From NCBI GenBank assembly GCA_041649955.1, contig JBAZMD010000022.1, positions 1 to 10,361 on the forward strand: a stretch of DNA of 10,361 nt. Direction: 5' to 3'. The stretch is from JAQUPP01 sp041649955 (GTDB lineage: Bacteria; Patescibacteriota; Patescibacteriia; UBA2591; JAQUPP01). Below the pieces are notes generated by a model. It was given only the letters and a program-made list of their open reading frames with translations, did no database searches and was not told the DNA's origin. Position numbers and translations under genes: made by a program. The number at the start of each line of letters is the position of its first letter. The stretch's first letter is position 1. Shown here in pieces: positions 1 through 5,304 of this stretch.

Positions 1-2000
1 CGTCCCATGGCGGCCATTTGCAATTTGGAAACAATAATCAAACCCAATAAATTCGCGTTGACTTCGCCGACTTTTCCTTTTGACAAATTAACCAATAATA
101 TTTTTTGATTATCCATTATGTCTCTGACGTCAAATCCCGAATGTGTTTGACCGATAACATTTCTCATCATTTCATTTTCCACAAATCGTCCGACTTTGGA
201 AATCAAATAACCAAGCATTTCCGATTTATGAAAATCTGAAGTTTTGGCCATTTCTTTTTCCCAAAAAGAACGAACAACCGGATCAGTCAATTTTGACACC
301 CAAAGCGCTTGGAATTCAGCATCAGAAAACATTCTTGGAATTTCGGCAATCGTGCCCGGATTTTTAATATCGTTCATCAAGGTTAACATCACATTGCGCA
401 TATTGTGTTCAAACATCGGGCCGATCATTTCCGGCGGAAAAAGTTTGTAAAATATGGCAATCATTTCCTGAACGGCAAAATCTCTTTGATCCATACTTCT
501 GGCTTCCAGCATATTTAAACCGATCGGCCGTTCCGTATCCGAAGGATCAAAATAAATAACATCATCCATTCTTTCTTTTGGAATATTTTCCAAAATTGAA
601 TTTACCAAATCGCCATGGGGATCAATAACACAGACTCCGTTGCCGTTTTTAATATCCTGAATTGCCATATTGGAAATCAAAACGGATTTACCCGTACCGG
701 ATTTACCGATAATGTACAAATGTCGGCGGCGATCATCTGTTTTAATGCGAATAAGTTTTTCTTCGCCGCGATAAACATTTTTTCCCAAAATAATTCCTTC
801 AGTCGGAAGATTGACCGGCGCCGGAGCTTTTCTGGCAATCAGCCAATGAATGTTCGGAGTTTCCGTAATCGGCAAAGGCAAATGAAAAATACTGGTAATT
901 TCTTCCGTGTTTAAAACGAATTTATATTTTTCATTGAAAAGACGATAAATAAATTGTTTGGCAACAACCGCCGGACTCACTTTAACCACGGTAAAACTGT
1001 TGCCGTATTCATAAGCGTTATATTGAGAAAAAGCGTTAACTATATTGTTAAGATACGCTTCGGCTTTTATTTTATCTTGAGCAGAAACAACAATTCTGAT
1101 ATTGACATCCATTCCCGCCCGGCCGGCTTTTTCTTCCAAAGTTTTGATTATTTCCTGTTCCATCGGAGAGAGCTGATAAGGTTTTTTCGGTTCGCCTTTC
1201 GCGTCAGGTTTGGAAGGTTGCGGAAAAGCGGCCTCGCCAAAACCTTTGAAAAATCCTGAAAGTCCGCCGCCTGTAATTGACGACATTGCTTCTTTTAATT
1301 TTTTTCCTTGCTGCATGGCCGAAGCCACATTCGCTCCCAAACGATGCCATTCGCTTTTGGCCGAGCAAGCGACAATTTGAATCGCCGCCGCGTCGCCTTC
1401 GGCAATCTTGCTCAAAGCATTGGTAATGGCGTTTAAAGGATCAACTTCCGATTTGGTATAAGTTTTAATCGGAAAAATATAATGCTTTTTTAATTTTAAA
1501 TTAACGCCGGCAATAACGTTTTTCGGAGCAAAAATATTATAATCTTCCACTTGATCTATTTCCGCCATCGGATATTGCGCGTGCAATTGCTGTTCAAAAA
1601 ATTGCTGCAAATATTTGGGAACAACTATATAAAAAGAAATAGTCCCTTCTTTATCGGAAACTATTTCAAAAGAAAAACTGTCTGTTCGTCCGACAAATCC
1701 GCTTTTCCATCCTCTTTGAGCTTTTAATCCGCCGATATTATCAAAAAAATTCTCCATCGGCATTAAATATTCTTTAATGGTTGGTTTTTTATTTTCGTCT
1801 TCTTTTGATTCTTTGGGAAGAGTAATCAATAAACTGACATTTTGAAAAGCAAAGTTTATGCTGACTGTTTTTTTCAAGCGTTGCCTTAAAATTATAAAAA
1901 TTATAATTCCCGCTATGACGACAAAAAGAATAATGAAAAACCAAATGCTTTGAAAAAATTGAATATCAGTTGGTGATAAACTTATTTCTATTGATTCCAT
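1..2000 (-). CDS. Type IV secretion-like DNA-binding ATPase (VirD4/TraD-like), 3' end missing
   Basis: Reading on the minus strand from ATG at 2000 gives an unbroken frame of about 666 codons that runs off the left edge. Residues 19-38 form a single hydrophobic membrane segment, followed by a basic stretch (RQRLKK) that suggests a cytoplasmic body. A Walker A loop GKSGTGKS lies at residues 432-439 (684-707), and VIDPHGD, the counterpart of the DPKG-type motif of VirD4/HerA ATPases, begins near residue 459. The acidic Walker B motif expected later is not seen and probably lies beyond the edge. Residues 240-280 contain a glycine/alanine-rich linker. Such proteins couple ATP hydrolysis to DNA translocation at a membrane pore, and versions with this layout are common in Candidate Phyla Radiation genomes, where the substrate is unknown. 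No relaxase or other secretion gene is visible in the window. There is no Shine-Dalgarno sequence, but a TATAAT box lies 20 bases upstream of the ATG. Confidence is high for the ATPase class and low for the transported substrate. Confidence 0.88.
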   Translation of the reverse strand, partial: MESIEISLSPTDIQFFQSIWFFIILFVVIAGIIIFIILRQRLKKTVSINFAFQNVSLLITLPKESKEDENKKPTIKEYLMPMENFFDNIGGLKAQRGWKSGFVGRTDSFSFEIVSDKEGTISFYIVVPKYLQQFFEQQLHAQYPMAEIDQVEDYNIFAPKNVIAGVNLKLKKHYIFPIKTYTKSEVDPLNAITNALSKIAEGDAAAIQIVACSAKSEWHRLGANVASAMQQGKKLKEAMSSITGGGLSGFFKGFGEAAFPQPSKPDAKGEPKKPYQLSPMEQEIIKTLEEKAGRAGMDVNIRIVVSAQDKIKAEAYLNNIVNAFSQYNAYEYGNSFTVVKVSPAVVAKQFIYRLFNEKYKFVLNTEEITSIFHLPLPITETPNIHWLIARKAPAPVNLPTEGIILGKNVYRGEEKLIRIKTDDRRRHLYIIGKSGTGKSVLISNMAIQDIKNGNGVCVIDPHGDLVNSILENIPKERMDDVIYFDPSDTERPIGLNMLEARSMDQRDFAVQEMIAIFYKLFPPEMIGPMFEHNMRNVMLTLMNDIKNPGTIAEIPRMFSDAEFQALWVSKLTDPVVRSFWEKEMAKTSDFHKSEMLGYLISKVGRFVENEMMRNVIGQTHSGFDVRDIMDNQKILLVNLSKGKVGEVNANLLGLIIVSKLQMAAMG

Positions 2001-2019
2001 AGTTTTAATTAAAAAAATA

Positions 2020-2025
2020 ATTATA
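2020..2025 (-). promoter_or_regulatory. Candidate -10 box for the type IV-like ATPase gene
   Basis: TATAAT reads on the minus strand at 2025-2020. The predicted transcript start is near 2013, about 13 bases before the ATG at 2000, giving a very short leader without a Shine-Dalgarno sequence. No good -35 hexamer is present at 16-18 bases; the closest candidate overlaps the left arm of the inverted repeat at 2034-2044. Confidence 0.5.
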
Positions 2026-2033
2026 CTCGTGGA

Positions 2034-2194
2034 GAATTTCGCCTGAACGAAGTCGCGGAAAAGCCTTAGAAAATTAAGGAGTTTTATTGAAGAATTCATC
2101 TGTTTGACGACCTATTCGGGAGGAGTTATGAATTTTTCAGAATAAAACGAATATAATTTTCAAGGATTTGGAGCGTTGAGTGAAGGCGAAATTC
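2034..2194. repeat. Intergenic element bounded by an 11-base inverted repeat
   Basis: GAATTTCGCCT (2034-2044) is matched by its exact reverse complement AGGCGAAATTC (2184-2194). A second complementary pair, AGTCGCG (2051-2057) and CGCGACT (2194-2200), cannot form at the same time as the first, so two alternative long-range pairings exist. The interior carries a small hairpin (2059-2085) and two strong Shine-Dalgarno-like strings on the plus strand, AAGGAG (2076-2081) and GGGAGGAG (2118-2125). The second is followed by an ATG with only five codons. No protein gene fits here. It may be a small non-autonomous mobile element, a dispersed repeat or a structured RNA; the sequence alone cannot decide. 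No transposase is nearby. Confidence 0.5.
2059..2085 (-). terminator. Weak terminator-like hairpin after the NifX-like gene
   Basis: On the minus strand CCTTA (2079-2075) and TAAGG (2068-2064) form a 5-bp stem with a 6-base loop, followed by CTTTT. Flanking AAAA and TTTT could extend the stem with a small bulge. It lies about 120 bases past the stop of the NifX-like gene and before the ATPase promoter, a sensible place for a terminator. The stem is short and AT-rich, so support is modest; the same hairpin also ends in T residues on the plus strand. Confidence 0.35.
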
Positions 2195-2202
2195 GCGACT
2201 CG

Positions 2203-2553
2203 TTACAGTATCCTGCCTTTTGCCGCGCCCGGTAAATTTCCCGATTCTTTAATCATACCTGTTTGATATCTTTCCAGCGCTTCTTGAGCGGTAATGCCGA
2301 AAACACCAGAAACTATTTTAATGCCCGAAGCTTTTAAAAAACCAAATGAATTACCGGTAATATTTCCGGTAATGATAATATCCGGTTTTTTCTCGGCAAC
2401 CAAATAAGCCGCGCCGTCATTTTTAACATTATTGGCAATTGTTTCTATCTGTCTGTTTTGAGTATCAATAAATAAAAAATACTTGCTTTGCTCAAAACGC
2501 GTAGATAACAAAGAATTAATTTTTTTAGTTTCGCTGGTTAAACAAATAATCAT
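2203..2553 (-). CDS. NifX/NafY-like small protein (dinitrogenase Fe-Mo cofactor fold)
   Basis: The 116-residue product matches the general pattern of the Nitro_FeMo-Co fold (NifX, NifY, NafY and the C-terminus of NifB). It has a short N-terminal strand, an R-F-x(3)-KYF element (residues 19-26), a central DIIITGNITGNSF segment (58-70) that corresponds to the conserved ITG-x-I-G-x-N-A/S-F loop, then LKASGIKIVSG and EALERYQTG. The usual length of stand-alone members is 100-130 residues, so it appears complete. Its ATG overlaps the stop of the upstream gene by four bases (ATGA), which indicates translational coupling. No nif or other nitrogenase gene is present. Stand-alone members outside nitrogen fixers are usually of unknown role, sometimes suggested to bind metal clusters. 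The protein lacks cysteines apart from C4, so a cysteine-ligated cluster is unlikely. The fold call is fairly confident and the function is unknown. Confidence 0.75.
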   Translation of the reverse strand: MIICLTSETKKINSLLSTRFEQSKYFLFIDTQNRQIETIANNVKNDGAAYLVAEKKPDIIITGNITGNSFGFLKASGIKIVSGVFGITAQEALERYQTGMIKESGNLPGAAKGRIL

Positions 2554-3062
2554 AATTGTATTTTTTGTTTTTTATTTTTTTCAATTAAAGCTAAAATTTT
2601 ATCAGTTTTTATTTTTGCCTCCTGCTCCAAGAAAAATACATTGACAGCCGGAATAATCAGCAACCATCTTTTTATCAAATCCAAAATTTTCTGAATAACT
2701 ATTTTTACCGATGAACAAACTTTTTCTATTTTTCTGGCCGTCTCTCTTCCCTCTTCTTTAAATTGTTTTTTTAAATTTTCCGGCAAGTTTTGATATGTTT
2801 CTTCCATTCCTTCGGATAAAATAGCTTCAATTTCTTTAAGTGTTTCACTTACTTCCAAAAGTTCTTGTTCTTTTACTTTTTGAGAAACAATAGGAGCGTG
2901 GCGGCGCAAAGGATTTATTCTTGTTGTTTCTTCTTCTCTGGAAATTGACTCTTCTTTTCTTTCTTGAATTTCCGGCAGTTTTTCTTTTTCAATTCTAATC
3001 TTTTCCTCTTTTGGAGGGAATTGTTCTGGTAATATATCTTTTGATGTTTTTTCTTCAAACAT
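2550..3062 (-). CDS. Unrecognised charged protein with a C-terminal hydrophobic helix
   Basis: I cannot assign this 170-residue protein to a characterised family. Residues 1-50 are very rich in E, K and R and low in complexity, probably disordered. Residues 60-115 are predicted helical, with heptad-like spacing of L and I (ELLEVSETLKEIEAIL). Residues 117-145 form a hydrophobic helix (IVIQKILDLI, then RWLLIIPAVNVFF) that could insert in or lie along the membrane, and a basic lysine-rich tail follows. It starts six bases after the Nudix-like gene and ends in an ATGA overlap with the NifX-like gene, so it sits in the middle of one transcription unit. No Shine-Dalgarno sequence precedes its ATG. 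The reading frame is supported by the coupling on both sides and by clear amino-acid structure. A membrane-associated scaffold or accessory role is a guess. Confidence 0.7.
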   Translation of the reverse strand: MFEEKTSKDILPEQFPPKEEKIRIEKEKLPEIQERKEESISREEETTRINPLRRHAPIVSQKVKEQELLEVSETLKEIEAILSEGMEETYQNLPENLKKQFKEEGRETARKIEKVCSSVKIVIQKILDLIKRWLLIIPAVNVFFLEQEAKIKTDKILALIEKNKKQKIQL

Positions 3063-3068
3063 AATAGA

Positions 3069-3716
3069 TTAAAAAAATTTTAAGAATTCTTTAATTTCTT
3101 TTTTATAATGTTCTAAAAAATAATGAAGGTCGTGAGTAAAATTATTAGGCATATTTTTCATTTCTTTTTTAAGAAAATCTAAATCATAGTATAAAACGCC
3201 ACTTGCTTCACGATCAACCGGTTTTGTGGCGCCGTTATAAATACCCAAGAATAAATGAACCTTATTGGCAATAGTAATTTTTTCGCCCTTAATAATTTTG
3301 TCTAAAAATAATATTTTTTGATCAATGTGTTTTAAAATAGCGATGCTGTCTAAATAATTTTTTAAGAGTACGTAAGTTTTTTTAAAATCATCATTTGTTC
3401 TTAAAACTATTGATGGCACTCTTAATTCTTGAACGGTTTCCACCATAACCGTATAAAATGGGTTATCGCCGAAACTTACATGTCCGCCGATAGCCTTATC
3501 AATTAAATAGGGATTATGATTTTTGTCAGGCGCTCTTTTTTGCACAATCATTTCTTTTCGCGCATTAAATAAAATCACATCAATAATTTCACAAGCACGA
3601 GTTGGTTTACCGGTTGTTTTAAAGGCTTTAACCTGTTCGCGATAAAATTCGTCGCGGTCCATAGAAATCGGAATTTTAGGTTTGCGAAGTTGATAAGTGG
3701 TAATTTTCTCGGACAT
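3069..3716 (-). CDS. Nudix-fold protein with a degenerate Nudix box
   Basis: The 215-residue product has the layout of a Nudix hydrolase related to the isopentenyl-diphosphate isomerase-like branch: VILFNARKEMIVQKRA (residues 47-62, the strand before the box), GGHV (77-80), then a 23-residue box spanning 78-100. In that box the glycine (78) and two of the acidic residues (E93, E97) are kept. The first glutamate is D84, the arginine is V92, the next catalytic-site glutamate is Q96 and the late glycine is R99. These enzymes normally cleave a nucleoside diphosphate linked to another group using Mg2+ held by the box glutamates; with Q96 and V92 the activity is uncertain. The ATG lies 28 bases after the tRNA 3' end, so it may be cotranscribed with the tRNA as first gene of a three-gene unit. 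The extra C-terminal 100 residues are mostly helical. The fold is likely, the activity and substrate unknown. Confidence 0.75.
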   Translation of the reverse strand: MSEKITTYQLRKPKIPISMDRDEFYREQVKAFKTTGKPTRACEIIDVILFNARKEMIVQKRAPDKNHNPYLIDKAIGGHVSFGDNPFYTVMVETVQELRVPSIVLRTNDDFKKTYVLLKNYLDSIAILKHIDQKILFLDKIIKGEKITIANKVHLFLGIYNGATKPVDREASGVLYYDLDFLKKEMKNMPNNFTHDLHYFLEHYKKEIKEFLKFF

Positions 3717-3744
3717 AAATTATTTTATTTTTTGATGTGTTACG

Positions 3745-3819
3745 TGGTACCGCTTACCGGAATCGGACCGGTGTTGCGTGGTTGAGAACCACGTGTCCTA
3801 ACCACTAGACGAAAGCGGC
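3745..3819 (-). tRNA. trnE: tRNA-Glu (anticodon CTC), CCA encoded
   Basis: On the minus strand the 75 bases fold into a complete cloverleaf. The acceptor GCCGCTT pairs with AAGCGGT (first pair G-U), the D arm is GTCT/GGAC with an 8-base loop, the anticodon stem CGTGG/CCACG holds loop TTCTCAA, the variable region is four bases, and the T arm is ACCGG/CCGGT. The anticodon is CTC, reading GAG (Glu). Discriminator A and a genomic CCA follow (3748-3745). The T loop is TCCGATT, which puts C where the nearly universal U55 of the TΨC sequence is expected. A TTGCCA-N16-TATAAT promoter ends a few bases upstream. The next gene on the same strand begins only 28 bases later with no clear terminator between, which suggests a tRNA-mRNA transcript. 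Confidence 0.95.
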
Positions 3820-3829
3820 TTATGGAAAT

Positions 3830-3857
3830 ATTATAACATTCTGCCAAATTTTGGCAA
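3830..3857 (-). promoter_or_regulatory. Promoter of tRNA-Glu and probably the downstream minus-strand genes
   Basis: On the minus strand TTGCCA (3857-3852; five of six match to TTGACA) is followed after 16 bases by a perfect TATAAT (3835-3830). The expected start is near 3823, four bases before the tRNA 5' end at 3819. The -35 hexamer overlaps the palindrome at 3842-3856. Confidence 0.8.
3842..3856. promoter_or_regulatory. Perfect 15-base palindrome between divergent promoters
   Basis: TGCCAAA (3842-3848) and TTTGGCA (3850-3856) are exact reverse complements around a single T. The dyad covers the -35 and spacer of the tRNA promoter and ends ten bases before the -35 of the apt promoter, a typical operator position. 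No T tract follows, so it does not look like a terminator. The binding protein is unknown. Confidence 0.5.
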
Positions 3858-3865
3858 CTAGAGTG

Positions 3866-3894
3866 TGGACAATTCAAATAAAATTTTGTATAAT
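3866..3894 (+). promoter_or_regulatory. Promoter of the apt / methyltransferase-like operon
   Basis: TGGACA (3866-3871; five of six match to TTGACA) is followed after exactly 17 bases by TATAAT (3889-3894). The transcript should begin near 3901, at most a few bases from the ATG at 3904, so the message is predicted to be leaderless. This is the only clear plus-strand promoter upstream of the gene array. Confidence 0.8.
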
Positions 3895-3903
3895 AACTTC
3901 CAT

Positions 3904-4422
3904 ATGATTAACAAATTTGAAAATAAAATTCGCTCAATTTCCGATTGGCCCCAGAAAGGGGTTACCTTCCGCGACATTACTCCTGTTCTGCAGGATAAAA
4001 AAATGTTTCGCGATTTAATCAATGAACTTGCCAAACCGTATCTTAAAAAGAAAATTGACATTGTCGTGGCGATTGACGCCCGCGGTTTTCTTTTGGCCGC
4101 GCCCGTGGCTTATAAACTGGGCGCCGGCGTGGCATTGGTCAGAAAAAAAGGCAAACTGCCTTACAAAACCATCAGTACAAAATATGATTTGGAATACGCC
4201 TCAAACATTTTAGAAATGCATCGCGACGCCATTTTGCCCGGTCAAAGAGTTTTGTTGGTTGATGATGTTTTGGCCACTGGCGGAACGATGGAAGCCAGCA
4301 TTAAATTGGCCAAACAGCTCGGCGGTAAAATTATCGGCGCGGCTTTTTTTATTGAATTAAAAGTTTTAAACGGCAAGAAAAAATTAAAAAATTGTCCAAT
4401 TGAATCATTGGTGAAATATTAA
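3904..4422 (+). CDS. apt: Adenine phosphoribosyltransferase
   Basis: Apt converts adenine and PRPP to AMP and pyrophosphate in the cytoplasm. The 172-residue product shows the family features in order: FRDITPVLQD (22-31), AIDARGFLLAAPVAYKLG (56-73), VRKKGKLPYKTISTKYDLEY (79-98), and the PRPP-binding motif VLLVDDVLATGGT (116-128). The length is close to the usual 170-185. I chose ATG 3904 because it aligns with known Apt N-termini; an in-frame GTG at 3865 adds 13 residues but lies inside the promoter. The start is predicted to be leaderless. The next gene begins five bases after the stop. With the MTA phosphorylase downstream, Apt would capture the adenine released from methylthioadenosine, which would be useful in a small genome that may not make purines de novo. 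The identity is very secure. Confidence 0.97.
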   Translation: MINKFENKIRSISDWPQKGVTFRDITPVLQDKKMFRDLINELAKPYLKKKIDIVVAIDARGFLLAAPVAYKLGAGVALVRKKGKLPYKTISTKYDLEYASNILEMHRDAILPGQRVLLVDDVLATGGTMEASIKLAKQLGGKIIGAAFFIELKVLNGKKKLKNCPIESLVKY

Positions 4423-4427
4423 ATTTT

Positions 4428-5303
4428 ATGAATTCTAAAAAAATTAAAAAACCAGATCCTAATATATGGAAGCAAATAACTACTGCCTGGGGCAAGGCCT
4501 GTTCCCCGTCTCGGCCGTCTTTGGGAGATATTAAAATTTACGGAAAATTTATTTTACAAAGCATTGGAAAGAAAAAAAATTGCCGAATTCTGATATTGGG
4601 CGCGACGCCGGAATTAAGAAGTTTGATTTTAAAATACGGCTTATCTAAAAAAATTGATATTTTTCTGTTGGACTTGAACCTTGAAATGATTCGGGCCATG
4701 GATGAATTTGTTGAAATCCCGAATTCAAAAGAAAAAAGAGTGATTGGCGACTGGCTGTCTATGCCGTTTAAAAATGAATATTTTGATTTGGTTTTGGGTG
4801 ATGAAGTTTTAATTAACGTATCATTGACGAACAGAAACAAATTTTTAATGGAAATAAACAGGGTTTTAAAAACAAGCGGCGCTTTTATCACTCGCGCTTC
4901 TCACGAAAATCCTCTGGCAAAAAAATTCACTCTTAAAAAAGCTCTTGATAAATATTCAAATTATTATCTTCAAAACAAACTTAAATTCAATCAAGCCGTA
5001 AATTACGTGTTGGAAGAAATATTCCAAAACAGTTATTTTAAAAATCCAAAAGGCCTGCTCTCGCTTAAATTTCTGGAAAAAGATTGTTATAAAGCGTTAA
5101 AGTCGCCCAACCCGTTAAAAAGATTGATTATAAAAACTATTTTAGACGACTATTCGTCTTTATTTAAACAATCTTGGTCATGGGAAAGCCGCCCGCAGCA
5201 ACTGAAAAAATTTAAAGAATATTTTCAAGTCAAAGAAAGTAAAACAGCGCACGATTATTTATATTCTTACATTTTACCAATTTATTATTTGATTAAAAAA
5301 TAA
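4428..5303 (+). CDS. SAM-fold transferase paralogue, copy 1 of 6
   Basis: The 291-residue product has a class I SAM-dependent methyltransferase-like N-terminal half. Its landmarks are PSRPS (27-31), strand 1 plus modified SAM loop ILILGATPELRS (54-65), acidic D82 ending strand 2 (LLDLN), GDW (107-109), and strand 4 FDLVLGDE (119-126). After LKTSGAFITRAS come an all-helical insert (about 160-260) and a C-terminal strand ending in IYYLIKK. The classic GxGxG loop is replaced by G-A-T-P-E, and the D of the usual R-D pair is S65 here. It lies between apt and mtnP, five bases after apt and one base before mtnP, so it belongs to the operon. The substrate is unknown. The fold is reasonably certain; whether it moves a methyl group or another part of SAM is open. 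Confidence 0.75.
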   Translation: MNSKKIKKPDPNIWKQITTAWGKACSPSRPSLGDIKIYGKFILQSIGKKKNCRILILGATPELRSLILKYGLSKKIDIFLLDLNLEMIRAMDEFVEIPNSKEKRVIGDWLSMPFKNEYFDLVLGDEVLINVSLTNRNKFLMEINRVLKTSGAFITRASHENPLAKKFTLKKALDKYSNYYLQNKLKFNQAVNYVLEEIFQNSYFKNPKGLLSLKFLEKDCYKALKSPNPLKRLIIKTILDDYSSLFKQSWSWESRPQQLKKFKEYFQVKESKTAHDYLYSYILPIYYLIKK

Positions 5304-5304
5304 T

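Noticed and set aside
244..1259. Three plus-strand open frames at 244-450, 615-914 and 954-1259
   Set aside because: They lie opposite the uninterrupted ATPase frame that carries Walker A and VIDPHGD motifs; their products have no domain features and no promoter context.
2152..2157. Plus-strand TATAAT as a promoter
   Set aside because: No -35 match at 15-19 bases upstream and only minus-strand genes lie downstream; AT-rich spacers give such boxes by chance.
2203..2553. Nitrogen fixation locus
   Set aside because: A single NifX-like fold protein with no nif structural or assembly gene around it does not support nitrogen fixation.
3842..3856. The palindrome as a rho-independent terminator
   Set aside because: The stem has a one-base centre that cannot form a normal RNA loop, no T tract follows, and it lies between two divergent promoters.
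3865..3903. Upstream GTG start adding 13 residues to Apt
   Set aside because: The extension lies across the -35/-10 region of the apt promoter and does not resemble Apt N-termini; ATG 3904 fits the family.
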